DNA from: Crambe crambe | Taxonomy: Eukaryota; Porifera; Demospongiae; Poecilosclerida; Crambeidae | Assembly: GCA_963924555.1 (NCBI GenBank) | Contig: OZ004585.1 | Coordinates: forward strand, 8,572,556-8,636,555 | Direction of reading: 5' to 3' | DNA length: 64,000 nucleotides | Shown: piece by piece, positions 21,409 to 34,503 of the stretch | How positions within the stretch are numbered: position 1 is the stretch's first letter | Layout of the letters: each line of letters starts with the position of its first letter | Position numbers and translations under genes: made by a program | The notes under the pieces: model-generated | What the model was told of the DNA's origin: nothing | Seen by the model: the letters and a program-made list of their open reading frames with translations, nothing else | Database searches by the model: none

Positions 21409-24400
21409 ATGGCGTCCTCCCTTGTTAGTTGTGAGTGGCTAAAAGAGCAAATGGACAAGGGCACCCCTGGTATCAAAGTCCTGGATGGTAAGCATGATGG
21501 CTGTAGAAACCACGGATAAAGTCTTACAACTACTGTACGTAGCTGAGCTAGCTAATTTTTGTCAACCTGTGTAAAAGCCAGCAGATCAGATGGTTTAGGC
21601 CCAGTATGCATGAAGGAACTAATAACAGGATCACTGAAAAAGGGTTATGCTTAAAGCCAGCAGCAAGAATCAGAGTGGATTTATAAATAGGCAAAGCGAA
21701 TCTCAGTCAGTCAACTTCCATGCATGAAGAAATTATTACCATCTCAATCATAATATCATTAATTAATCATAACACTGAAATGGCCATAATTAATTTATAT
21801 GCAAGCAATTAATTTGGCCTATTTTTCAATGGGCCTGGGAACGAGGCTAGCAATTGATCATACAGAAATGTAATGAACTTATAGTGAGTCAAAACAATTT
21901 GATGAAGTGAGATCCACGTATCCATGGGATAGTTAACGTTGTATTGTTGTGTTGACTCCATGACAAGTTCTGCCTCTTTCCAGGGACTTGGCATAACCCT
22001 ATTTGGAAGAGGAATGCTGCTGAGGAGTATGTGGGTGGCCATATTCCGGGGGCCGTGCGGTTTGATTTCTCCGTGGTAGCAAATCGGGAGTCCAAACAAC
22101 CCATCATGCTCCCCCCTGCGGATCAGTTTGCACAACAAGTGGGAGAGGTAAGATCTGAGAAGAGATCTAGTTTAATTGGTCGATTTTGTTGGATATTCAG
22201 TGCCTTATTATTAGTATTGAAAATGCTGGAATTTCGTGCTAGTGGACATTTCTGGCTTTAGGATAGTGATCTTTGTGTGGAACTCTGAGGGGGATGTGGT
22301 GTGATGTGGTCCATCAATGCATGTGGGAGGGTCCATCAAAGCATGCTGAGAGGACTTCATCTATGGGGTATGACCATCAATACATTGTGGGAGGGTCCAT
22401 CAAAGTATGCTGAGAGGACTTCATCTGTGGGGTATGACCATCAATACATTGTGGGAGGGTCCATCAAAGAGGACATCATCTGTGGGGTATAACCATCAAT
22501 ACATTGTGGGAGGGTCCATCAAAGAGGACATCATCTGTGGGGTATGACCATCAATACATTGTGGAAGGGTCCATCATAATGAGATAAAAGGGTTGAAGTC
22601 TTCTGAGTGATGACAAGTGTGAGTATCATCAATTGTGTGAGGGAGAGGTATGATTTTGTAGTGGGTTGGAAAAAAATATATGAACTGAGTTATTTCATCT
22701 GAGGGGGAGGTGTAAGTATTGTGATCCATTCATAACTTCTCCTGCAACGATATCTGATGCATGGCAATAATGAATCAACACACACACAGCTTGATAATAA
22801 TAGATATTCTGTCCTCTAGCACAAGAAATTATAACTTTAAGACGTTTTCTAAGATCCTGCATTAGAGAGAGCTTGAGAAGTCATCAAAATTACAGTGCAC
22901 GCATGATCATAGTTTAGTCTTTGATACAAGATGTAAATTTGGGGATTCTAATCAGGAAGTTTACTAACTAACAATGTAGACAAAATAGGAACTTATCAAA
23001 GTCAAAGGCTTGACAAGGAACTATTGACAATTTTGTATACTATTAGTATGCTAATTGGCGAGTGAAGTGAGCCCAGCATAGTAATAGTATACTAATAGTA
23101 TACTAATAGTATACTAATAGTATTAGCTAATATATGTGTAGTTTACTGATTTCTGTATATCATAGATGGGGGTGAGTAATGACACACATGTGGTTCTCTA
23201 TGACAACAATGAAAAGCTGGGGATGTATTCTGTTGGTCGTGCTTGGTGGATGTTCAAAGTGAGTTCATTGCTACATTGCATGCACATTCACAGCATGTGG
23301 AAGAAAAGTTTGCAAAAAATTGAAGTGCTTTCATTATCTTTTTATTTCTTTTTATTTTTTCAAAATCAAAACACTTCCTGTTGAGTTCTTTCTCTTTTCT
23401 TTCAGATATTTGGGCATGAGAAAGTGTCCGTTCTTGATGGCGGGATTCCCAGGTGGATAAGTTGTGGATACCCAGTGGAGAAGGGTCCAGAGCCCCAAGT
23501 TTCCCCCATTTCATATAAGGCGACCTTTAACCCCACCCTTTTAAGAGACCTGAAGCAAGTCAAGGAGGCTATTGACACTAAGAGTGAGCAGGTAAGTGCA
23601 CCAGTCAATAGCAAGTTAGTCTAGTGTGTACCTATCTTTTGGCTCTGCAGGTTATCGATGGTCGTCCAAAGGGCAGATATGATGGCACCGCCCCCGAACC
23701 CAACCCAAAGCTACGCAGCGGACACATCCTTGGGAGTGTGAGCTTACCCTTCACCATGCTCATCGACCCTCAGACAAAAACCTTCAAGTCCAAGGAAGGC
23801 ATAAAGCAAGGTGTGTATAAAGAAACCATAGTCTAGGTTACTCTAAGTAGTGCCTGCCTGCTATAATATACTTATGTGCATTATTACATTGTGGGAGCAA
23901 GTACACATGCTCAGTTTACCCAAGGTTGTCATGACGATGACAAAAAAACTAACACAATGGGTATAGTATACAGTGGAGCGTCAGAAAAGGATGTCTTGTG
24001 GTCAAAGTATTGCAACATGGTGGCATGGTAATGAAAATAATTCCTTGCCCACATGCAATTGCTGGACAGGGAAACAAAAATCACTACGTATTTTGGGTGA
24101 CCTTATTACATTAGCTATTGACTGTACAAGGACTATTAATAATTATATTAACTTATAGCAGGAAATGATATAATTAAGATTCACTTCAATTTATGCAAAC
24201 CACAAAAAATTTACCCATAAAACAATTTTGACTCTAATACTGATGTTATCTGCACTGCAGCATTTGATTCGGTTGGTGTTGATTTGGAGAAGCCTATGTT
24301 AATGACGTGTGGAGGGGCCGTGGTGGCTGGGATGCTGGCCTTTTCCCTTCATCAGATAGGGAAACAAGTCCCTGTTTATGATGTGAGTGGGTCACAGTGC

Positions 24401-24631
24401 AGTGGGGGAGGTGGTGGGGCTGTGAGGCTGTGGCTCTTCACTAGTACAGTTTTGAATACATATAGATATAGGAAGTAAATTATGTCCTGTACATAAGTGG
24501 GTGGGTCTGTGGGAGGGGCAGGAAGTGTTAATTCTAATGTGTACACTAATTTATAGGGTTCATGGTCTGATTGGGTTGTCAACGCTCCTGATGACACCAA
24601 ACACCTCGGCATCAAAGGTGAAGACCTTTAG
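21409..24631 (+). CDS. Thiosulfate / 3-mercaptopyruvate sulfurtransferase (two rhodanese domains)
   Basis: Seven exons (21409-21487, 21984-22147, 23166-23258, 23406-23591, 23651-23810, 24261-24382, 24557-24631) join in phase to 879 bases, 292 residues, close to the ~297 of animal TST/MPST. The N-terminal rhodanese domain has VLDGTWHNP, HIPGAVRFD and the YSVGRAWWMFKIFGH segment. The linker contains GYPVEKGP. The C-terminal domain has VIDGRPKGRYDG, GHILGSVSLPF and the active-site loop TCGGAVVAG with Cys near residue 244, followed by WSDWV. The enzyme moves sulfur from thiosulfate or mercaptopyruvate to thiol or cyanide acceptors through a Cys persulfide. The loop CGGAVVA differs from the usual CG(S/K)GVTA, so substrate preference cannot be called. 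No N-terminal targeting extension is obvious. Confidence 0.9.
22296..22580. repeat. ~57-72-bp tandem repeat in sulfurtransferase intron
   Basis: About four to five copies of a unit containing GACCATCAATACATTGTGGG and AGGGTCCATCAAAG. Early units are longer because they include GCATGCTGAGAGGACTTCAT. Confidence 0.9.
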
Positions 24632-25904
24632 TAAAACTAAAACTAAACGGTAGCTAGAACAATGGTTTTTTTTATAGGGATGACAATTCTTTTGGTTTGT
24701 TTTTAGCTAATAACATTCTGGTAGCTCTATTCATGTACAGATTTTCCTGAAAATTTAATATCACAGTAATGCAGTGATGGTTTCTGGTACAGCAAAGACT
24801 TTGGCCGGATTTCCTGCTTTAAAGCCACACCCATGGATGTGGTCAATTTTTGTATAAAACCCCTATTGCACATGCTCTCATTGGGCCTTTCAGGACACTT
24901 TTTCTGTCATAGATGTGTCCTGAAATGAGCATATACCTCTCGAATAATCTGGAGTTTCTTCTGGCCCCATATTGAAAGGCTCCATAAGGAGATTCTTTCT
25001 TCCTGGATAAATGTTTATATAATAATAGTGCTATGGGATAGGCTATGGGATAGGTACTGTGGACATAAGGGATTGAATGAGAGGGCGCTATTTATTTATT
25101 ATATCGTACGTACGTTCTTCCAGTTCCGGAATTGCACTACAGTGATGTCATCAGTTAAAGCTTCACTCGCCTTGCATTTCCCTAGTATGATATAAGGTCT
25201 CTCTATTGTGGTGGAGTATGTATTACCTTATGTGCAGGATGTGTGTACATGCATACAACAAGCCCTCTAACTCAACCATTATGATCACCAATCACTATTA
25301 TAGCTATATGCACAAGAAAGATAACAGCTAATTAACTTCAATGTATGATTATTATGTAGCTGGAAGCTCCACTGTAGCTATATGACATGAACAAAAGAAA
25401 CTTGATACTCATGAATAATAAGCTCTAGCTGTCTATTATTCTTACGCATTTTTATGCAATTAGAGTCCTTTTATAGCCATTTGAAATTCATTACTCACCA
25501 CGAGTGCTAAACATGCATAAGCCTATCATGAATACCTCTATATACTCATTCAACAGTCAACACTGACCCTTAAGAGGTAGTATCTAGTGTGCTCCCATAG
25601 ACTGCTGTTATATTGAAATCTGAGTCTACATTCCTGCAGTGACAGGATTTCCTTCAAAGAGTGCTCTCCCACAGTGAAGTCTTACATATCAAATCACATG
25701 ATTGTTGCAGAGTGATTTTCGTGGCCAAGTTTGGCAGTAGATAGTGTGTGGCAGGCCAAGTTTATAAACAATAGTTGTGCCAACATTGCAGAGTCTTCAT
25801 TGTCTGCAACGACAGATGCTAGCTGGAGCTCAGTTTCATGGTTCTCAGAGACAGGTTTTTCAGCTAGTTGACAAAAATTAGCTAAAGCTGTAGCAGAATT
25901 AAAG
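24632..25904. other. Intergenic, no gene seen
   Basis: 1.27 kb of AT-rich sequence between two plus-strand genes. No splice-bounded coding exon or RNA gene was recognised. Confidence 0.5.
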
Positions 25905-26777
25905 ATGGCCAAGGAGTACTCCAGTACAGACCAGAGTAGTGATGGATCTCATTCAAGTTCAGTCAGCCTGTCAAGTATTTTCGGAGAGACTTTGGAGAAA
26001 GCAAAGATAGAGTTGAATGAAGATCCTCTCACACGATATGAAGTCATTGAGGAGCTGAGAAAGAGAATAGAGTGCTGGAAGCCATCAAGAACTGAAGAGA
26101 AATCAGTCACTCTTGACAATACTGAAGACAGGTTCCTTCTCATGTTTCTGCGGGCAAGAAAGTTTGATGTTGAAAAGGCTCTGCAGTTGTATGTGAATTA
26201 CCATACTTTTAGATGCAAACATGCAGGGATGCTGTCAGATCTTAACTTCAAGTCAATAGAGCATGTTCTACACAGTGGAATCATCAAAGTCCTTAACTCC
26301 AGATTCAATGATGGCAGCAAAGTGATCTGTGTCTACCCCGGCAAATGGAACAGTTCAGAAATCCCATTCCAGGACAATTTCCGTGCCACATTGCTCATTC
26401 TGGATATGCTAATACAAGATGAAGAAACACAAATCCATGGATTTTCCGTGATTTATGATTTCACCAATGCTTCTTTCATGTCTATGCTTAAAGTGGCGCA
26501 ATCTGAACAGATCACAAAGGGAGTTTTGATCGAGCTGTTGCAGGAATCATTCCCTGCTCGTTTCAAGGGGGTGCACCTGATGCACCAGCCCTGGTACATC
26601 AGTATCGTGCTTAGTGTCATTCGCCCGTTAATGAAGCAGAAGCTGAGGGATCGAATTCACAGTCACGGTGGAGACTTTGAGAGTTTGCACAGATACATTG
26701 ACTCAGAGGGTCTTCCTGGAGAACTAGGTGGAAATTCTGATTCTTGCAATGCAACTTTCATGCTATTCAATGAATGA
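25905..26777 (+). CDS. CRAL-TRIO lipid-transfer protein (alpha-tocopherol transfer / clavesin-like), single exon
   Basis: One uninterrupted frame of 290 residues starting with ATG at 25905. A Ser-rich N-terminus (1-28) precedes the CRAL-TRIO N domain (~65-110: DNTEDRFLLMFLRARKFDVEKAL) and the lipid-binding Sec14/CRAL-TRIO lobe (~125-275: VICVYPGKWNSS, HGFSVIYDFTNASF, LLQESFPARFKGVHLMHQPWY, LRDRIHSHGGDFESLHRYI, LPGELGG). Family members carry hydrophobic ligands such as tocopherol, retinal or phosphoinositides between membranes. It has no introns although every neighbour is intron-rich, so it may be a retrogene, but no poly(A) remnant is clear. The ligand cannot be named from sequence alone. 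Confidence 0.88.
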   Translation: MAKEYSSTDQSSDGSHSSSVSLSSIFGETLEKAKIELNEDPLTRYEVIEELRKRIECWKPSRTEEKSVTLDNTEDRFLLMFLRARKFDVEKALQLYVNYHTFRCKHAGMLSDLNFKSIEHVLHSGIIKVLNSRFNDGSKVICVYPGKWNSSEIPFQDNFRATLLILDMLIQDEETQIHGFSVIYDFTNASFMSMLKVAQSEQITKGVLIELLQESFPARFKGVHLMHQPWYISIVLSVIRPLMKQKLRDRIHSHGGDFESLHRYIDSEGLPGELGGNSDSCNATFMLFNE

Positions 26778-26859
26778 ATGTATTTTCAATATTTATTTAA
26801 AATTGATAGTGTATGAGAATGGATATGGATAAGACGAATGGATTTCTTGTGTGTGTGTG

Positions 26860-27116
<257 letters not shown>

Positions 27117-27514
27117 GCTGTGGAGGATTTTAAGTTTTTCTCTCTTGAAAATTCTAGACTACAGTGATGCCTATTATAAGAGTCTATTATAACATTGTAA
27201 TGAGGGGGAAGAACAATGTCATGACATTGTAAAATAATATGCAGCTAAGTTAAAAGCCAAGTATAATAGGATGCTGGTTGGTTTCAATTCATTTGGATTT
27301 CTTGAGAGAAGATTGGTACTTTATACTGAAGACGTCGATGTAGAAGGAGGCTCCATTGTAGCTAGCACAACTCATCACAACTGCTACTGCCACCATGCAC
27401 AGATATTTGCTGTATACAAAGGAAGAATCCATTAATTTTAGCTTAAAATAATAGTGTTCTTTAAAAAAAAATAATTTTAGCTCAGTAATGATGACACATA
27501 CACTTTATAATTAT

Positions 27515-27615
27515 AACGATGGTGGGACCTCTGATCAAGGACACTCAAACCTTTCAATATGGCCTCTGATAAAGGCCACTCAAACCTCTCAACATGGCCT
27601 CTGATAAATCAGCTA
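27515..27615 (-). mobile_element. Degenerate MITE fragment, GGACACTCAAACCT type
   Basis: Three near-repeats of a ~38-bp unit with CTCTGATAAAGGCCACTCAAACC resemble the inside of the ACAGTGGAACCTC family. No clear termini. Confidence 0.45.
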
Positions 27616-27632
27616 CAGTGACTATAGACTCA

Positions 27633-30600
27633 CTAGAAGTAGCAATAATATGCCAACTGCATGGCCAATACTGTGTAAACCAGTTGCAACACAATATACA
27701 CTGCTTTGCGATATCTTGGCCCAAACACACTGATCAGACGGACCAGGGGACTGCTCTTCGATGACTCCACTATGTACTTGAAACTCGTGGTGTACTGCTG
27801 CTCTTTGACCCTCTCCTTACGCAGTATCTCCACCTAGAGAATCAGGAAAAGACTTGAAGTGAAAAGAACCAAGCAGCTTACAAAAAGAACGATTAAGGCA
27901 GGCAGGCACTTTTTGAAAGAAAACAATTATTTTATGATGCCATGGGGCAAATTAGGGAAGACTGACACTGGCTAGCATGAAACAGTCAAAGAATAACATA
28001 TTTTGTACTTTGCACATGATGTATAGGGAGTCATGATGTCTTTCTAATCGAGGTTAGACATTGCAGGCTAATGCTATTACTGCATCTACAAGTTTAAGAG
28101 TTAAATTAACAATGTAGCTAATTATACTCACAATCAGAATGTACAAGATCTGCCATACAATGTAAATCACCATAGGATAGTAGAGTATCTCAGTGCTATC
28201 GACATGGGAACACCCAGAAGGATCCAGTGTGTCCTGATTTGAACAGAGCAGAAATCCTTGTTCAGCACTAGAAAACCTTAATACCAGAAAGAGAGAAAGA
28301 TCAGAGGGTTGATTATTGGGCCCCATACTAATTATTCATGATCACAATTGCAGTTATGGACTTGGGATTATTATTTTGTTAATTTTGTGGTTATGAAAAT
28401 TAATACACACAAAAATAATTACATCAAAAATTTTACACTACAATACAATGAACCCTCCGAATAATGGATGCCCTTATAGACAGACTGTCCTCTTTTGGAG
28501 GTTATAAGTGTAGTCATATACAAAGGTTTTTTTTTAGATTGTCACTTCGTTGTCCTCTTTTGAACTGTCCATTACCAGAGGTTCCACTCTAAGTCTGAAC
28601 ACATTGGATTGATGTATAGAATGGGTATTTACAGCAAGTTTCCTCACCTTTGCCTTGTCTTAAAACCACAATTGACACAAACCTTTTATTCTACTGAGCC
28701 ACAGTGTACATAGACCTAGGTGATTTCTTTGAGCACAGAGTGCTTGGTCTATAGGCTCTAGCTCTAGCAGTGGCAAAAGTGAGGAAACTTGCCGTACAGT
28801 GAACCTGCATGCCTACAGCAACCACCTCTGAGCCACAATAAAGTGGTCCTTAATAGGGAGGTGGTCTCTGTATGGAAGTCAAAATCACTTGAAATGGAAC
28901 ACTTCATAGAAGGGTGGTCTCTGGATACAGACAGGGTTCTGCCCACACTGGTCAACAGTGGCCATTTTTGGCCACCACCTGGCTATTTTGGCCCACCACT
29001 ATAACTTTAGGCTTGATCATCCGGACACCCCTAGTCTTTAACATGAGGAAATTTCGGCCACCTGGGCAGAACTCTGTACAGGTGATCTTTAAGGCAGGTT
29101 TCACTGTAAGTAAAAATGCTGGATTCTACATAAAACCTATCACTTGCTTACCATCGAATGCCCCAGAGGCTCATTGCAGGGGATACATGAATGAACAGTG
29201 ATGTCATTTTATCATTGGAGTGAGGGACCAGTGAGTTCCTCCACATCACGATGGCTGCCAATACTGGACCGAAAGCAAAGCAGAAACAAATGGTGAAAAG
29301 TCGACCTCTTTCCATAAAGAGCAAGCAATCTGGTACCCAGAGGTAGACAAGGAGGAGGAAATTGGTGAAGTAGCAGAAGTCAAACATAAAGTAGTGATAA
29401 CGTTGCTTCTTGTAAGAGTACCACCGGTAAGATACGAGAATCAGTGCTTTCTAGGGACATACATGGTGCAGCAATGTGGATAAAGGTCTAGCTAAGTATC
29501 ACATTATTCTAGCTGTTCTCCATTGTGAGTATGACTTACGGAGCAGAAATAACTGTCTGGACAAGGACATTATTGCCTATCAACGGATATTTTATTATTG
29601 ATTGCAGTTGATTTAGTAAAACAGACTGTTCACTGCTCAACTAACCACTAATACTCACTCTTTTCATCATACACATCTTTATGTCCAGCCTAATGTCTGG
29701 CCAAAATTGACATTGGCCGGATAATTATTTGACCTGGCAAATGAAACCGGTTATTTTCTGCTCTGTATATTAAGACAGGATTGAACCATAAAAATAATTC
29801 TTTTAAAACGTCCATATCTTCATTATACTACCCCCTATAGGCTTGATTTAGGTCTCAAAAGAGAGCTCTCTTAATGGTGTACTTAGTTACAACTTTACAA
29901 GACCTGACATGACTTCAGTGGTTAAAAAATATCTGAACCCACCTCATGAATGGAACTTACCACTGTATGCAAGAGATAGAAGTATTGTGGAATGTAACCA
30001 ATTATGAAGCAGGTGAAGAAAATGTTCAGTGAAAAAATCTGAGTGACAATTATTTGGTGGAGCACAGATTCAAATGGCATTCAGTACATTACTTACGGTG
30101 TATGCTAGCTTATCTTGTGTTGTGTTCTTAACACTGAGGATTACATTAATGGCCTCAGATTCATCTTCAGACCACTCAACCAGACCAAGATCAAAGTCTG
30201 ACGTCTCCTCTGCTTGTATTAAAATATTATATGAAAAATCCATAAAACTGAATATAGGGTAGGTGTGGGTATTATGAGTCAGTCTCTATTATTATGGGTT
30301 CACCACTTGATAAGAATCTACAAGAGTTGATATTAAATTTAGATATGAAAACTTGATAAAGTGAACTTATTTATGCATAAACATAAGACCTTTTAAATCA
30401 TGACCAATCTGAATAAAAAGAGCGCAGGGAAGCAATGATGGAGTAAAAAAAAAAAAGAATTTTTAATTTACTATTTTAATTTGTAGAAATCACAGATGTT
30501 ATCAATTCTTTATAGAGACAACAATCAAGCCAGTGACTCATAATACCTTCCTGAGTGTGTCATGTAAGATCATGACTTCTATCTACAGCTTTCTCCACAC

Positions 30601-30787
30601 ATTAATAGTTCTACATAAATAGCTAAACCATAGATATTAAACCTAGCTAGATTGGTGCAATTTTCATTTCCAAGAAAAGAGCAACAATAATACCTTAATA
30701 TCAGAAATTCTAAGTACCTGTAATTATTGCTCCATCGGTCTCAGATGAGGATTTTCTGGAATCAGAACCTGTTCCACCACCCATCAT
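27633..30787 (-). CDS. GPC1: Glycerophosphocholine acyltransferase 1-like membrane protein
   Basis: Six minus-strand exons (30787-30718, 30209-30097, 30038-29961, 29450-29152, 28267-28132, 27833-27633) join in phase to 897 bases, 298 residues. After a polar Ser-rich N-terminus come several hydrophobic helices: FSLNIFFTCFIIGYIPQYFYL, then WYSYKKQRYHYFMFDFCYFTNFLLLVYLW, RLFTICFCFAFGPVLAA, IVMWRNSLVPHSNDKMTSLFIH, YIVWQILYILI, and a C-terminal VEILRKERV segment with a last membrane helix. The DFCYF, the GP before W+NSLV-HS-DK, and VE-LRKE motifs are those of GPC1 acyltransferases of fungi and plants, which acylate glycerophosphocholine to lysophosphatidylcholine in the ER. The 5' splice into 28267 is the weakest junction. 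The gene is transcribed away from Raf with 296 bp between start codons. Confidence 0.8.
28446..28597 (+). mobile_element. MITE, ACAGTGGAACCTC family
   Basis: It begins ACAATGAACCCTCCGAATAA and ends CCATTACCAGAGGTTCCACT, with a central CTCTTTTGGAGGTTATAAG. It lies in an intron of the GPC1-like gene. Confidence 0.8.
28797..29108. mobile_element. ~310-bp MITE with ACAGTGAACCTGC ends
   Basis: The left end TACAGTGAACCTGC and right end GGCAGGTTTCACTGTA form inverted termini. The interior has GGTGGTCTCTGTATGGAAG and GCCACCACCTGG. It is a longer relative of the main family, in the GPC1-like intron. Confidence 0.7.
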
Positions 30788-31083
30788 GCATGCAAGTTTG
30801 TTATAGGAAAATCATAAGTCACACACCTCTTAATTTAAATTCGGTTAATTAGATCCACTAGTATACGGCCCATACCACTTTGCATACTACGCATGCATGT
30901 GTTCATTCATGGACCAGATGATTTTAGCATTGAGTGTGGGAGTCTAGAGTAGTGCAAGAGACCGTACCACAAGAAAGCGATTCCTCTCTCCTCCTGCTGA
31001 CACACCTGGCATGTTACTAAAACAACTGAAGGTGGAGTCACTAACTGAATAAACTCGTCTCTCGCTAGCTAGCTGCTACCCTC
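30788..31083. promoter_or_regulatory. Divergent promoter between GPC1-like gene and Raf
   Basis: Only 296 bp separate the two start codons, which point away from each other. The stretch has no coding exon and no TATA box in either direction at the expected spacing. It contains the palindromes CATGCATG and AGCTAGCTAGCT. Shared regulation is inferred from geometry only; non-coding first exons could lie elsewhere. Confidence 0.55.
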
Positions 31084-33469
31084 ATGATTATGAGTGATAG
31101 TCCGGGACCCCCCAGCCCGCGGGTGAGTTGAAAAGTGGTTGTTTAGGAGTGCATTTGTAAATGCATACCGCAGTTTACTGTTGCTAGCATTGATGGTCTA
31201 TTGTGTTGACATGGCCAACATTAGAGTACTAGCTGGAATACATGGTTGCTATGAGATAGCTATTGCTGTAGCTCTGCTGTCAGTCTCTAGCAAGGTACTG
31301 CTTGCATACATCATATGTTGTGAATAGCCAAGTTCAAACCCTAGCTATGTGCTGTGGCCAGCAAATTTGATCCTAGGTAGCAAAGCCAACTTTGCACATT
31401 CAAATGCACCATAAAATAGGAATGGTGGTCCAAATGAGACTCTAATTACTGGACAGTGTGGCAGAGCATGGTTCTTTTCCAGAGTTCCTGTTTTGACAGC
31501 TGATTTTCTAATTAATGCACATCAAGCTCTGTTTATAATAAAGCTGTGCTAATGAATACAGACTCTGCTGCTTATAAATACATTATAGCACTGTGCAGGA
31601 AACTCAAACAAACATGAATATTCAAAAGTGCTCTCAGCTCAGAAAGCTTGAGAGCTTACTGCATGGTGTGTCCTGGTGTCCTGGAGTTCCTAGTATGACA
31701 AGGTGTCCTCAAGTTCCTGGTATGGCATGTGGTATCCTGAAGTTCTTGGTAGTATATGGTATCCTGGAGTTCCTGATGTCCTAGAGTAGTTAAAGTTTCC
31801 GGAGTTCCTAGTGTCCTATAGTTCCTGGTATGGTTTAGGTGTCCATGCCATTAAAGACCCTTGACAGTGTTAGCATGGTGTTCTGCCAGCATGACTGTAT
31901 AAAGTGTTTCTCCCTTTGCTGTCTGGCAGCATCACTTTTGATGGCACTGCATTGGATGTGATATAACATGCTTTTAGTGTGCCAACTGCTGATCACTTAA
32001 AAAACTAGACTGTTACCACTCCATGGAATTTCATGCCCTGTGATCGTGTCCATTATGCTGACCTACCTAGACTCTTGAAATATGCTGTGTGTAGTTAAAA
32101 TTTGGGTGCACAGTGCACACACACCCTGGGTGTTTTCATTCAGGTCAACTATTGTAGGCTCGTAAATTGGAGATTTGGGAGGTGATGGTTTGTGAGGGAA
32201 TATAAAATCAGAGTCAATATGCATATAGATTCTGAAGGAGGGTGGACTCAGTAGCTTCCCATGTTTCTATTTACTACTGAAAAAAGAGTTAGTCAGAGGA
32301 GTACTCAACTTAATTGTATTAACACTAAAAGTTGGGGGAGAGACTCTTTTTTTTTAATTTGGGGAGTACTGAATACAGTGTATATTTTACAGTTCATCAA
32401 CACTGCTCTGAATGTGTTATTTTTGGTAAATAACCATCTTTAATTACACCATTTTGGCCAAATGGCTTGCCTCTATTTTATTCACCTTGAGAAGAGTATA
32501 CAATGCTGAAGTCTGAGGTTTCTTTCCTACATTTCCCCCCATCTCCTCCCCCTCCTTCCTGCACCCTCTCTTCATTTCCAGGACCTCCTCCCTCACCTGA
32601 GCCCATATCACTTCCTCTTCCTCCCTGCAATTTTTCCTTCTCCCAACCCCTCCCCCCCTTGAACTCTTTACACAGAGCTTTGATAGATATTCTTTCCGAC
32701 TAAACCTTGTGTGTGATAATGAATACGAGACTAAATCTTGTTCGTGATACAAGATCCTGTTATTTTCAGAGTTGGGCCAATGGAAATATATTGGAGGAGG
32801 TCGAATTTGGCAGTTGAAGGAGGACATAATAGGAACAGTGATAATGGGGAACTTCCTTCCTTATTTGTGGGTGGGTGGGTGGGTGGGCAGTGGGCAGGCA
32901 TAGCAGGTGCTAATTCAATAAACTCAATCATTGCTACTCAAGCGTGAAGAAAAATAGGAGGCGTTAGTGCCTCCCCTTTTCAACCAGCACTGAGGAAGTT
33001 GGGTACTGCATCCTTTGCTCTAGCCGTATATCCCCTCCCCCTGGCGTGAGAAGATGTTTCCTAATATAGGGAAGTGGAATTTCTCCTGGTAATTTTGGAA
33101 TGACCACATCAAATGGTTGACTGCATGTTGATCATGACAGCTCTTCGGGTATCCCAGTGTTTCAAAAAACCAAATATATTTGTCTGGTATCCCGTGCTTT
33201 TACCTAATAGGGTTGGTTGGTATCCCAATGGTTTCACCTAATAAGGTTGGTTGGTATCCAAGAGGAAGGACTGGGCACTTTTCTCCATCAGTGAGAAGTG
33301 ATCTTTTGATTCTGACTCAATGCTATTTGTAGTCATTGATATGGATTGTGTGTTCATACCTTTTGACAAGGATCCTGAACCCATCAACCCTTTGCATTCA
33401 AATGTTGTACTCGCCATCTGGTATAGCAATATCAAAAAATTCTTTTTAACTGCACATCCCAGGACAAGA

Positions 33470-33562
<93 letters not shown>

Positions 33563-34425
33563 GCCTACACTGCTAAATGGCAATCATTTCCCTGGTAGAC
33601 ACTCTTAAGACAAATAATCACATGCTCTAGCATCATGTGCGTATGGCGAAAATGTGGAAATGCTGCAAAATGATCAGCTGGCTTAAATGAATGGTACATG
33701 GTGATAGGACATAATTATGTGTAACATTACAGGGTTTCCCATGTACCCACCGTCATAGATCAAAAGCTAGAGAACGAGCAAAAAACTCAGGTGTTAACAA
33801 GCTATGCTATCTCTTCTTTTTTCTCTCTCTCTGATCATATTTTGGTGACAGAACATTCCTGGTATGTTGATGTCACACCAGGTGAGAAGTGCCCGTAAGT
33901 GGTCCTTGTGTGTCAAAGTACAACTCAAATCTTGAGCAATTGTTACCATTTCATGGCTTGGCACTTAGCAGCAGCAGTAATTTTAAAAAAACTAGCTTAT
34001 TGCAGCGCACCTGAAAAAGTGCAAATTTCGCATGATTTCTAGCCCTGCATAGAGTGTAACCTGACACTCTAAAAGAGGACAAAACCTTTTTAAAAAGGTC
34101 ACCTTTATATATACTCTATGCAAAATAACCTCCAAAAGAGGACAACCTCTCTACAAAGGACAAAAGGATGGGTCCTAAGTGTGTCCATTATTCAGAGGTT
34201 TCGCTGTATGTAATACTGTCTATGTAGACAGAGCAGGTGCTTAATTCCAACTATGCATGAACAGAAAGCAGTCTCACTGGATAATAAATTCTCAGCATTC
34301 CACCTATCATATATAGCTGCTCTGTACATGCTGACCCACTCCTGCCCCACTGTCACCCCCTTCAAGAAATTTGTTAGAGATAATTTGTAGGAATGTTTGA
34401 TGGGCATACCTTGAAGACTAGTTGT

Positions 34426-34503
<78 letters not shown>

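Noticed and set aside
29535-29582. Extra small exon in the GPC1-like gene (AG before GCAATAATG, GTAAGT after CTGCTCC)
   Set aside because: No choice of its borders has a length divisible by three, while the exons on either side are phase 0 and align without a gap to GPC1 proteins when it is left out.
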